From Bacteroidota bacterium (lineage in GTDB: Bacteria; Bacteroidota; Bacteroidia; Palsa-948): a stretch of 33,251 nucleotides of DNA. The DNA lies in contig JAHEYK010000014.1 in the NCBI GenBank assembly GCA_023251625.1, positions 1-33,251 of the forward strand, in the 5' to 3' direction. Below are positions 7,605 to 14,710 of the stretch, piece after piece. Numbering within the stretch: position 1 is the stretch's first letter; the number at the start of each line of letters is the position of its first letter. The translations under genes were made by a program, and so were the position numbers. A model generated the notes under the pieces. The model ran no database searches. It had not been told where the DNA came from and saw only the letters and a list, made by a program, of their open reading frames with translations.

Positions 7605-7841
7605 ATGCTTTTAGAGATCATTACCCCCGACAAAAAACTTTTCAGCGGAGAAATTAAATCCGTGAAGCTGCCCGGTTCAGCAGGCTCATTCGGAGTTCTG
7701 AAAAATCATGCTCCGCTTATTTCTTCTCTTAAAAAAGGAACGGTAAAAGTGGTGGATGAACAGAAACAAAATCATTCCTTCGCAATTAAAGGCGGAGTGG
7801 TTGAAGTTTTGAAAAACAAGATCATTGTATTGGCTGAATGA
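7605..7841 (+). CDS. atpC: ATP synthase F1 epsilon subunit, short form
   Basis: This 78-residue protein matches the N-terminal beta-sandwich of F1-ATPase subunit epsilon. The start is MLLEIITPDKKLFSGEIKSV, followed by the conserved GSFGVLKNHAPL and AIKGGVVEVLKNKI. The C-terminal helical hairpin of longer epsilons, which inhibits ATP hydrolysis, is absent. This short form is normal in Bacteroidota. In the complex it links the gamma stalk to the c-ring. No atpD or other ATP synthase gene is present: the upstream neighbour is hom and the downstream one a glycosyltransferase-like gene. Its stop overlaps the next start (ATGA, 7838-7841). Confidence 0.88.
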   Translation: MLLEIITPDKKLFSGEIKSVKLPGSAGSFGVLKNHAPLISSLKKGTVKVVDEQKQNHSFAIKGGVVEVLKNKIIVLAE

Positions 7842-9730
7842 AGGCCTCGCCCCGGCCCTCTCCAAAGGAGAGGGGGAAAAAACCCCAGAGTAAATTCCCC
7901 AAGTCTTCTCCACCAAAGAACGACCGTTTAATTTCATTTTTAATTTTCGCCTTTGCATTTCTTCTCTACGCTAATACGCTCGACAATGGCTATGTGCTTG
8001 ACGATGATGTGGTGTATTTAAAGAACAAAGACGTTCAGGCTGGCATCAGCGGCATATCAAGCATACTTCATCACAGCTTTATTTTTGGTTTTACGGGGCA
8101 TAACGATCAGTCCTACCGACCGGTTGTTTCTATTCTTTTCGCCATTGAAAAAGAATTTTTCGGCAACAATCCGCATATCGGCCACTTTATCAATGTTTTG
8201 CTGTTTGCATTCTCATGTATTTTACTTTACAAATTCCTTCAAATGTTATTTCCGGTTGCTTCTCCCCTCTCCCTGAGGAGAGGGGTCGGGGGTGAGGCGA
8301 TCCCACTGGCTGTTGCTTTACTCTTCGCCTCTCACCCCATTCATACCGAAGCTGTTTCCAACATCAAGGGTCGGGACGATATTCTGAATTTTGCATTTTT
8401 TGTCTTGTCCCTCATCTACATTCTTCGTCATGTCGATGAAGGAAAGAAAAAATATTTCTTTCTCTCTGTGCTGTTCTTTTTTCTTTCACTGATGTGTAAA
8501 GAGATGGCGGTTACGTTTCTCGCCATTATTCCGCTCACCGTTTTTTTCTTTCGAGATGTTTCATTAAAAAAAATTGGCATCGGATTTATTTCCTTTGCGG
8601 GAGCCTTTGGGTTATATATGCTCATACGGCATTCCGTTCTTGAAACAGTAACCTTTGCCGAGAAGATGAAAGTGGTGAACAACGCGCTGGCCGCTGCTAC
8701 GAATAACTCGGACAGGATCGCCACCGCCATTTTGATCCTCGGAAAATATATCCAGCTGCTTTTCTTTCCTCATCCACTTTCGTGGGATTATTCCTTCAAT
8801 CAGATCCCTATTGTTGGATTTACAGACTGGAAAGTGCTTGCAACACTTTTTGTTTTTGCTACCATGGGAATTTATTCATTACTCATACTTGTAAAGAGAC
8901 TTAGACAGCCAATAGCCAATAGCCAGAAGCCAGAAGCGGCTGTTTACGCTTACTGCATTTTATTTTTCTTCATCAGCATGTCGGTTGTTTCCAATATTTT
9001 CATCATGATAGGTGCAACGCTGGGCGAACGGTTTTTGTTTGTTCCCTCCATGGCATTTTGCATTGCTCTTGCATATTTTTTAGTCCCTCGGTCCTCCCCC
9101 TTGGGGGGAGTTAGAGGGGGTGTGGTGTTGGTTATTCTTGCATTGTTTTCCTTCAAAACTTATACCCGTAACAAAGACTGGAAAGACAATATTTCTCTGT
9201 TCGCATCAGGAGTGGAAGCAACTCCCAACAGCTCAAGGGCCGAAAGCGCGTTAGGCTCTTCCTATCGCGACATGGCTGAAAAAGAGGCAGCCCCCGCGAA
9301 GCGCCTCGAGCTTTTTCAACGATCACTCATCTATTATAGAAAAGCCATTGAGATACTTCCTGACAATATCGAAGCACTTTACAATGCCGGAGTCTCATAT
9401 TACAACATCGGGGAAAAAGACAGCGCACTAAAAGTGTACGCGCAAACCTTAAAAGTCTCTCCCGATTATACCAATGCAGCCAATAATGCCGGAGTCATTT
9501 ATTTTGAAAGGAAAAATTATGAAAGCGCTAAAAAATATTTTCTGCAGGCAGTTCAATATTCTCCCAATAATTCTGATGCGCTCGGAAACATTGGAGCTAT
9601 CAACCATAATACGGGAAACCTGAAGGAAGCGATCGAGTATTACAAAAAAGCGTTACAGCTGAATCCTGGCAATCAAAATGTGCGGGGTAACCTCGCTAAG
9701 GCCGAGCAGTCTCTGTCCGAGAAAAAATAA
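7838..9730 (+). CDS. TMTC-like multi-pass membrane glycosyltransferase with C-terminal TPRs
   Basis: This 630-residue inner-membrane protein has about ten hydrophobic helices between residues 31 and 440, then about four tetratricopeptide repeats (about 462-630, e.g. IEALYNAGVSYYNIGEKDSAL). The first periplasmic loop holds YVLDDDVVY (acidic DDD at 55-57). RPVVSIL, HPIHTEAVSNIKGRDD (166-181) and LMCKE follow, as in the TMTC/GT-C family of polyprenyl-phosphate-mannose-dependent O-mannosyltransferases. Protein O-mannosylation is plausible, since Bacteroidota O-glycosylate exported proteins, but unproven here. The start overlaps atpC by ATGA, and no later Met occurs before about residue 136. Four repeat elements are inserted in frame: at the N terminus and at about residues 142-152, 357-367 and 418-429, all in termini or loops between helices. 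Confidence 0.8.
   Translation: MKASPRPSPKERGKKPQSKFPKSSPPKNDRLISFLIFAFAFLLYANTLDNGYVLDDDVVYLKNKDVQAGISGISSILHHSFIFGFTGHNDQSYRPVVSILFAIEKEFFGNNPHIGHFINVLLFAFSCILLYKFLQMLFPVASPLSLRRGVGGEAIPLAVALLFASHPIHTEAVSNIKGRDDILNFAFFVLSLIYILRHVDEGKKKYFFLSVLFFFLSLMCKEMAVTFLAIIPLTVFFFRDVSLKKIGIGFISFAGAFGLYMLIRHSVLETVTFAEKMKVVNNALAAATNNSDRIATAILILGKYIQLLFFPHPLSWDYSFNQIPIVGFTDWKVLATLFVFATMGIYSLLILVKRLRQPIANSQKPEAAVYAYCILFFFISMSVVSNIFIMIGATLGERFLFVPSMAFCIALAYFLVPRSSPLGGVRGGVVLVILALFSFKTYTRNKDWKDNISLFASGVEATPNSSRAESALGSSYRDMAEKEAAPAKRLELFQRSLIYYRKAIEILPDNIEALYNAGVSYYNIGEKDSALKVYAQTLKVSPDYTNAANNAGVIYFERKNYESAKKYFLQAVQYSPNNSDALGNIGAINHNTGNLKEAIEYYKKALQLNPGNQNVRGNLAKAEQSLSEKK
7842..7876. repeat. GC-rich palindromic repeat A, in the N-terminal codons of the TMTC-like gene
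   Basis: The core CCCTCTCC (7856-7863), AAA, GGAGAGGG (7867-7874) is a perfect 8-bp stem. The flank GGCCTCGCCCCGGCC to its left is the reverse complement of the flank right of element B (8264). A and B are therefore the same element in opposite orientation. It encodes ASPRPSPKERGK. Confidence 0.75.
8264..8298. repeat. GC-rich palindromic repeat B, in frame inside the TMTC-like gene
   Basis: CCCCTCTCC (8264-8272), a 4-base loop CTGA, and GGAGAGGGG (8277-8285) form a 9-bp perfect stem, followed by TCGGGGGTGAGGC. It is the same family as element A, inverted. It encodes SPLSLRRGVGGE in a loop between membrane helices. Confidence 0.75.
8906..8936 (+). repeat. Short tandem heptamer repeat in frame inside the TMTC-like gene
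   Basis: The unit AGCCAAT occurs twice and is followed by the near-copy AGCCAGA twice, giving a period of 7 bases. It encodes the hydrophilic QPIANSQKPEA between two membrane helices. Such AATAGCCA arrays are usually intergenic in Bacteroidota; here the frame is kept. Confidence 0.7.
9094..9125. repeat. GC-rich palindromic repeat C, in frame inside the TMTC-like gene
   Basis: CTCCCCC (9094-9100), a loop TTG, and GGGGGAG (9104-9110) form a 7-bp stem, followed by TTAGAGGGGGTGTGG. It is related to A and B in layout (stem, then G-rich tail) but has a different stem. It encodes SPLGGVRGGV just before a hydrophobic helix. Confidence 0.7.
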
Positions 9731-9795
9731 TTTTCTCAAAAATCGAAAAGGCCTTATTCTTCCCGGCAAGCGTTTGCTTATTACTCCGGAATTTT

Positions 9796-10188
9796 CTAGA
9801 GCAACATTTCAATCGAAAGGGGTTTCTTCAGAACACGTATGTTCGAAAAATCGTTTGCGAAATTCCGCGTATCTGAAAACGAGGAGAACGCAGTAAGCGC
9901 AACAACCTTTGTAGATACATTTTGTTCAGCCACAAGGGTCTTAAATTCCTTTAAGAAATCTTTCCCCTGCTTCTCTTGCCTGTCAAAATGCAGATCCAGC
10001 AACACCAGGTCGGGCATTTCCTCTTTCTTGAAAGATCGCAGCATTTTTAACGCTCCATCTACATTCATAGCATAAAAAAGTGAGATCGAAGGCTTGTGCC
10101 GCTTTAACAAACTATGAGCGATGAAAAAATCCACCTCGCTGTCATCTACAATGAGAATCTTGTTGAATGGAATTTCTTTTTTGCTCAT
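9796..10188 (-). CDS. Single-domain CheY-like response regulator
   Basis: This 130-residue receiver domain has no output domain. The acidic pair is Asp15/Asp16 in ILIVDDSEVD. The phospho-acceptor is Asp65 in LVLLDLHFD, the switch Thr is Thr99 in ALTAF, and the conserved Lys is Lys122 in LKKP. It probably relays phosphate or signals by protein contact in the cytoplasm. It is a clear paralogue of the regulator at 32141-32539: about 80 of 130 positions are identical by eye, without gaps until the end. No kinase is adjacent; the LuxR-regulator/kinase operon lies 0.8 kb upstream on the same strand. It is convergent with the TMTC-like gene. Confidence 0.9.
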   Translation of the reverse strand: MSKKEIPFNKILIVDDSEVDFFIAHSLLKRHKPSISLFYAMNVDGALKMLRSFKKEEMPDLVLLDLHFDRQEKQGKDFLKEFKTLVAEQNVSTKVVALTAFSSFSDTRNFANDFSNIRVLKKPLSIEMLL

Positions 10189-10238
10189 GGCGGTTTACAT
10201 ACTACTGCGTAATGATCAGCGTGATCTAACTGATGTTG

Positions 10239-10310
10239 TTGCGGGGACAAGATTCGAACTTGTGACCTTTGGATTATGAGCCCAACGAGCTACCCCTGCT
10301 CTACCCCGCA
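10239..10310 (-). tRNA. tRNA-fMet (CAU), initiator type
   Basis: A 72-base cloverleaf reads on the minus strand. The acceptor is TGCGGGG/CCCCGCA and the D stem GAGC/GCTC. The anticodon loop is CTCATAA (anticodon CAT at 10276-10278) and the T arm ACAAG-TTCGAAT-CTTGT, with discriminator A. Two features mark it as an initiator: a purine-pyrimidine A11:U24 pair in the D stem and the G29-G30-G31 run in the anticodon stem. Unusual points are a U1:A72 pair instead of the C1xA72 mismatch, and a G31:U39 wobble. CCA is not encoded, so it must be added enzymatically. Confidence 0.9.
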
Positions 10311-10336
10311 ATGCATGAAATTTTGTTTTTATTTTC

Positions 10337-10843
10337 CTATTTATTCGATTTTAGTATGCGCTTCTCTCTCCGGTTGTCCGAAGCGGGCTCCGTATTAATA
10401 TTTCCTGATGCCATCTCGATAATTATATCATGGCTCTTGAAACACGAATTATTTTTATCAATATGGATGACCTTGTAATGCCCTGCGCCAGCGCATGGAT
10501 GCTTATCGATAAAATAATACCCGGTGTAATTCTTTTGAGGAACTGTTCCACTTGGCTTCACTCCAATGATCTCATAGTTCTCTCCATCCTTGGAGCGGCA
10601 AATAATAAAGCTCCCCTCACTGTTCAGGTTCGACACCACCCAAATCAGATACGTTTGGCTGCCCAGATTCCGCCCCATGAACATTTTTAGATTTACAGAT
10701 GTATCATCGTGCAGGTAGGTCTCTTTCCCGTTAATAAAAATGTTTTCATCCATTTGTGCGCTGGCGTTGTTAAGCCACAGGCACATCGTGCTGATCAAAA
10801 TAAAACTGGAAGAGAATGAACTCACGGTGAATAATTTTAGCAA
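10337..10843 (-). CDS. Small secreted protein resembling the pre-sorting-signal domain of T9SS proteins
   Basis: This 168-residue protein has a signal peptide (hydrophobic FILISTMCLWL, then NNASAQ). The mature part contains YLIWVVSNLNSEG, RSKDGENYEIIGVKPSG and YYFIDKHP. It is paralogous to the 148-residue protein at 26219 (shared pattern YL-W-V-N, RS-DG--Y-I-G-KP-G, YYFID--P). The pattern echoes the fibronectin-like W-TASE-N-F-V-RS-DG---YYRLKQ domain of the T9SS proteins in this window, but there is no sorting domain. The start is TTG at 10843, because an in-frame TGA lies just upstream and no early ATG exists; GTG at 10825 is the alternative. A near-consensus -7 box TTACTTTG (10865-10872, minus) precedes it. 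Function unknown. Confidence 0.72.
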   Translation of the reverse strand: MLKLFTVSSFSSSFILISTMCLWLNNASAQMDENIFINGKETYLHDDTSVNLKMFMGRNLGSQTYLIWVVSNLNSEGSFIICRSKDGENYEIIGVKPSGTVPQKNYTGYYFIDKHPCAGAGHYKVIHIDKNNSCFKSHDIIIEMASGNINTEPASDNRREKRILKSNK

Positions 10844-10938
10844 CCTTGTTGCTCATTAATAGAACAAAGTAACAGACAAGTGCCTGCCCGGGAAATAGTC
10901 GGAACTCTGTTTATCTTGTAGGAATTCGCGGTTAAGAA

Positions 10939-10957
10939 TGTAGTAGGATCTACTACA
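10939..10957. promoter_or_regulatory. Palindrome TGTAGT-N7-ACTACA, candidate operator
   Basis: The half-sites are TGTAGT (10939-10944) and ACTACA (10952-10957); pairing extends to 8 bp around a GAT centre. It lies 2 bases beyond the LuxR-type regulator stop and 96 bases upstream of the small secreted gene start. The same half-sites with the same 7-base spacing recur at 14625. It is not followed by a T-run on either strand, so a simple terminator is less likely. Binding by the LuxR-type regulator is inferred. Confidence 0.55.
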
Positions 10958-10959
10958 GA

Positions 10960-11589
10960 TCAGACTAAATTATTCCGGATCGCATAACTGGTAAGCTCAG
11001 CACTGGTTTTCATGCCTGTTTTTTCCAGTATCCTGGCGCGATAGGTACTTATGGTGGCAACACTCAAGGAAAGCTCTTCTGCTATTTGCGATACAGTTTT
11101 ACCTTTTGCTATCAAAAGCATAGTTTGGTATTCGCGGTCTGATAAAAATTCGTGCGGGGCCTTATCCTGCGGATTTTCCAATTGTTCAGCAAGTTGCTCT
11201 GCCAGCAGAGGAGTAATGTATTTTCTGCCGCTAAGAATAAGGTGAATTGCTTTTACCAATTCTGTATCAGCCGTATCTTTTGAAAGATAGCCTGCCGCGC
11301 CTGCTTTCAGCGCCCGAACGGCAATTTGTCCTTCGGGATGCATGCTGAACATCAGTACAGGAATATTTGCCTTGTCTTCCTTCAGTTGTTTTATAACCTC
11401 CAATCCGTTTCGTCCCGGCATGTCCATGTCCAGGATGATAATATCCCATTTTTTTCCTTTTACTTCTTTGAATACCTCCGCAGCATTCACCGCTTCTCCA
11501 AATTCGACTTCGCTAAATTCATTGGACAAGATTAGTTTAACCCCATTTCGGATCGCTGAGTGATCATCTGCAATTAGAATTTTTTTCAT
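10960..11589 (-). CDS. LuxR/NarL-family response regulator
   Basis: This 209-residue DNA-binding response regulator has a receiver domain at residues 1-120: Asp8/Asp9, phospho-acceptor Asp54 in IILDMDMPGRNG, Ser82 in LMFSMH, and Lys104 in YLSKD. The LuxR-type helix-turn-helix spans about residues 146-209 (LSDREYQTMLLIAKGKTVSQ, then IAEELSLSVATISTYRARIL). The kinase stop lies 2 bases upstream of its start, so the pair is one operon and almost certainly cognate: NarX-type kinases phosphorylate NarL-type regulators. The palindrome right after the stop and its twin in the operon leader are candidate binding sites, implying autoregulation plus control of the secreted protein downstream. Confidence 0.93.
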   Translation of the reverse strand: MKKILIADDHSAIRNGVKLILSNEFSEVEFGEAVNAAEVFKEVKGKKWDIIILDMDMPGRNGLEVIKQLKEDKANIPVLMFSMHPEGQIAVRALKAGAAGYLSKDTADTELVKAIHLILSGRKYITPLLAEQLAEQLENPQDKAPHEFLSDREYQTMLLIAKGKTVSQIAEELSLSVATISTYRARILEKTGMKTSAELTSYAIRNNLV

Positions 11590-11591
11590 AC

Positions 11592-14564
11592 TTAGTTGAT
11601 GTGTATCAAAAGTTGAATGCTTGTACCTTTCCCTTTTTTACTCGTGATCTTAATATCCCCGCCAATGACATTAGCGCGTTCCCGCATGCCAAGTAATCCC
11701 ATAGAAAAAGGATTCTCCAGCTTTTCACCTGCAATTCCCTTCCCATTGTCCGTTATTGTCATGGATAATTTGTTTTTACTAAAATTCATCTGGATGCTGA
11801 CCTCTGTTGCGTGTGAGTGTTTGGTAATGTTCGTAAGAGCTTCCTGACAAATGCGGAAAAAGCAAATGGAAATGTTCTTTTCAAATTTTTGTTCTCTTAC
11901 TTTAAGCTCTGTTTTACATTTAATTTTTGTCTTCTCCTGAAATTCTGTGGCGAGCCATTTGATGGAAGGGATGAGGCCAAGCGAATCCAGAATTCCGGGG
12001 CGGAGCTCAGTGGCTATCTTTCTTAACGACTGGATGGTATTATCTACATCCTTTACCATGTTTTTTACCATCTCTGTCCCGCGGATATTCCCCTCCGGCC
12101 TTTTGGCAAACGATGAAATTCCGATCTTAATGCCTATCAGTTGTTGGCCCAATTCATCGTGTATTTCTCTTGCCAAATGAGCTCTTTCTTCTTCCTGTAT
12201 ATGATTAAGGTGCTGCGCGAAATTTCTGATCTGTATCTCTGACCTTATCAATTTTTCCTCCGAAAATTTTTCTTTGGTAATATCGCGTGCAAAACAGGAC
12301 AAGCCTATCACATTTTTATTTTCCCATATTGGATTGATAGAAAAACTTGAAAAGCTGTGATTATCGTTGATCCTGAATTCCTTTACAAACTGAAGTTTTT
12401 CTCCCTTTAAGGCCTTCGAATAAATTCCTTTCCACCATTTAGCTTCCTCCAGGTCTAGTTTTTCAAGAAAGTCAAACACTTTGTCGCCAGGTTTTATTTC
12501 CATACCATAAAGTTCTTTCATGGTATTATATAAAAATTGATTGAAGGTGATATAACAAAAGTCGGTGTCAAGAGAATAAATAGAGGCATCTGTGTTTTCA
12601 ATGATCGATTTTAAGTTAGACTGATGAATCTTTAACACATGTTCCGCCTTTTTTCGTTCTGTAATATCTTTAATATACGCGATAAAAAATTTCTTGTCTC
12701 CTTGTTTTACCGGAGTAATGCTCATCTCCACCGGAAATTCCTCTTCACGCTGGTTCAGTGCCGTAATTTCTATCGGCCTCCGTAAAATGGGGCCGGCCCC
12801 TGTTTTAAGGTAATGTTTCATACCCTCACTATGTCTCTCGCGGTATTGTTTGGGGATAATCGTATCCTTAAGCTTCTTTCCCATAATTTCCCGTTCCTTC
12901 CATCCGAATATTTTTTCAGCCTGCTGCGTCCAGATAATGATTTCGCCATTGGTATCCATTCCAATGATAGCATCCAACGATGACTCCATGATAAGCTGTT
13001 GAATTTCTGCTGCCTCCCTGATTTGCTTCTCTGCTTTTTTGCTTTCTGTGAGGTCGAGAAAAAAGGTGACGACCTCTTCTCGCTGTCCCGGAAGTGACGT
13101 GTTAGTGATGAAAACCGGAACGCGAGATCCGTCCCGCTTAACATACTCCTTCTCGTATGGCGTAATGGTGCCCCGTTCTCGTAGCTCTGCAATAGCCCTC
13201 TCGTCTGTGTAAAGCCACTCTGGTGGAGTGATCTCCCTCCAGTTAACTTTTCCTTGATCAAATTCCTTTCTCGTATAGCCAATCATGTTAAGATAATAAT
13301 CGTTGGTCAAGGATATGTCACCCATGGCGTTGGTGATAATGATTCCTACACCGGCAATATTCGTCTCGACAAAATGCTGGAGCCGTTTTTCACTTTGAGT
13401 TAGGTATTCTTCAGTTTTTTTTCGTTCGGTGGCAGTACTTATAATATCTGCCAGCGAGTTTATAAGAAAGCGTTCCTCTTTCAGAAAAGGGCCCTCCTGT
13501 TCCTGAGGTCTTTTCTCACTATAAAACACTTCTATTTTACCAACAGATGTTTCGCTATTAATAAGTTCTGCTTCCTGAGTCCAAATGGACTCTTTAAAAC
13601 CATTTGATTCGAATTTTTTGTTGTTAAATATAATTCTCGCAGAGGTTATTTCCGGATACTGGTAAGAGGGTGGTATAATATTTACACATTCCTGTAAAAT
13701 ATCATCAATTGATTTTCCGGATCTGTTTACTATTTCAGAAGTGCCATACAAAGCGTTTAATTCTTTCACTCTTTCGGCGATATCATAGGTTTGTTTGAGA
13801 AGAGCGTTTTCTGTTTGTTTTCTTTGAGTGATATCGATCAGGCTGCCAATAATGGCCGGCTTATCCTGATAGTAAGTGAAATTGCCAAATATTTCTACCT
13901 CAACAATTTCTCCATCCTTTTTTGTGCCTCGAACCTCGTAATGCGTTCTGTCCAGTTTACGCTCCAGCCTTAAGCGGATATTTTCAAGAACAATGGGAGC
14001 ATCATCAGGATAGGCAAGCACTTCTACCGGCTGACCAATAAGTTCAGCAGGGGTATAGCCGAATATTTCAGCCAGACGTGGATTTACGTAAACAAATTTT
14101 CCTTCAGAATGTACATATACTCCTACAAACGAATGCTCCACGAGGTTTTTGAAAATTGTTTCTGTATTTTGAAGTGCCCTTTCTGCCATTTTGTGTTCCG
14201 TAACATCGCGAACATTACAAACTATAGCTTTTAAATTTTTATCGTTCAGGTAATTGGTAAAAGTGCCTTCTAAAAAAATGTAATGTCCCTTTTTATGAAG
14301 TGTGCGAAAGCTTACAAATAGGGGTTGGGCCGGATTTGCTATTGCATCTTTAAATGCCTGTTTTAATTTTTCCAGGTCCTCTGGGTGTGCCTGATCCATT
14401 CCGTTGTCTTTTCGCCTTTCTTCCAAAGTATACCCTGTCATTCGATAAGCCGCCGGGTTTCGGTAAATGGGGAATAATTTTTCGTCTAACAGGGAAACAG
14501 CATCGGGGCTGTTTTCAATTAAGGCGAGAAGCTGCGTTTCATTTAAGCTTGTACTCATTGCCAT
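11592..14564 (-). CDS. Cytoplasmic multi-PAS sensor histidine kinase, NarX/HisKA_3 type
   Basis: This is a 990-residue kinase with no membrane helix, so it senses in the cytoplasm. The order is PAS (about 8-120), PAS (about 130-250), a GAF-like region (about 255-385, with IPPSYQYPEITSARI), and PAS (about 390-515). Two more PAS domains (about 515-645 and 645-775) follow. Then come HisKA_3 with the phospho-accepting histidine in LAREIHDELGQQL (His802), and a HATPase domain with QEALTNITKHS, ITDNGKGI and MGLLGMRERA. Most PAS units end with the usual D-T-E/Q-K linker. The frame extends to a TTG at 14576. ATG 14564 is preferred and ATG 14558 is possible. The ligand is unknown; no haem or flavin residue pattern could be assigned with confidence. 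It is in an operon with the LuxR-type regulator. Confidence 0.92.
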   Translation of the reverse strand: MAMSTSLNETQLLALIENSPDAVSLLDEKLFPIYRNPAAYRMTGYTLEERRKDNGMDQAHPEDLEKLKQAFKDAIANPAQPLFVSFRTLHKKGHYIFLEGTFTNYLNDKNLKAIVCNVRDVTEHKMAERALQNTETIFKNLVEHSFVGVYVHSEGKFVYVNPRLAEIFGYTPAELIGQPVEVLAYPDDAPIVLENIRLRLERKLDRTHYEVRGTKKDGEIVEVEIFGNFTYYQDKPAIIGSLIDITQRKQTENALLKQTYDIAERVKELNALYGTSEIVNRSGKSIDDILQECVNIIPPSYQYPEITSARIIFNNKKFESNGFKESIWTQEAELINSETSVGKIEVFYSEKRPQEQEGPFLKEERFLINSLADIISTATERKKTEEYLTQSEKRLQHFVETNIAGVGIIITNAMGDISLTNDYYLNMIGYTRKEFDQGKVNWREITPPEWLYTDERAIAELRERGTITPYEKEYVKRDGSRVPVFITNTSLPGQREEVVTFFLDLTESKKAEKQIREAAEIQQLIMESSLDAIIGMDTNGEIIIWTQQAEKIFGWKEREIMGKKLKDTIIPKQYRERHSEGMKHYLKTGAGPILRRPIEITALNQREEEFPVEMSITPVKQGDKKFFIAYIKDITERKKAEHVLKIHQSNLKSIIENTDASIYSLDTDFCYITFNQFLYNTMKELYGMEIKPGDKVFDFLEKLDLEEAKWWKGIYSKALKGEKLQFVKEFRINDNHSFSSFSINPIWENKNVIGLSCFARDITKEKFSEEKLIRSEIQIRNFAQHLNHIQEEERAHLAREIHDELGQQLIGIKIGISSFAKRPEGNIRGTEMVKNMVKDVDNTIQSLRKIATELRPGILDSLGLIPSIKWLATEFQEKTKIKCKTELKVREQKFEKNISICFFRICQEALTNITKHSHATEVSIQMNFSKNKLSMTITDNGKGIAGEKLENPFSMGLLGMRERANVIGGDIKITSKKGKGTSIQLLIHIN

Positions 14565-14624
14565 GCAGTTAAGCAAAGAAAGGCAATTTACGGCTTTAAA
14601 GCGTAGTTTAAACTTTGGGGGCTT

Positions 14625-14643
14625 TGTAGTGTTTTGGACTACA
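14625..14643. promoter_or_regulatory. Palindrome TGTAGT-N7-ACTACA in the kinase operon leader, candidate operator
   Basis: TGTAGT (14625-14630), GTTTTGG, ACTACA (14638-14643); pairing extends one base on each side. It is identical in half-sites and spacing to 10939-10957. It lies just downstream of the -7 box at 14656-14663, about +8 to +26 of the predicted transcript, a position suited to repression. Two 10-bp palindromes, GCTTTAAAGC (14593-14602) and AGTTTAAACT (14605-14614), lie nearer the start codon. Confidence 0.55.
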
Positions 14644-14655
14644 AGCGAAATTTTT

Positions 14656-14663
14656 CAAAAGTA
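14656..14663 (-). promoter_or_regulatory. Consensus -7 promoter box for the kinase/LuxR-regulator operon
   Basis: Read on the minus strand this is TACTTTTG, an exact TAnnTTTG match. It is identical in all eight bases to the box upstream of the T9SS gene at 27741. The predicted leader to ATG 14564 is about 85 bases and contains the palindromes at 14593-14643. No clear -33 TTTG was found. Confidence 0.5.
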
Positions 14664-14710
14664 TGCCTGTGTGGGAAAATGGCGAGAACTATTTGCACCG
14701 CCAGGCGAAA

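Noticed and set aside
10939-10957. Palindrome after the LuxR-type regulator as an intrinsic terminator
   Set aside because: No T-run follows on the minus strand, and the same half-sites and spacing occur in the operon leader at 14625, where a terminator makes little sense. An operator explains both better, though a termination role at 10939 is not excluded.
12818-13282. Alternative minus-strand frame of 154 codons inside the multi-PAS kinase
   Set aside because: It is a different frame of the same DNA. The kinase frame carries intact PAS domains through this region, and the alternative product is Arg/Ser-rich with no motif.
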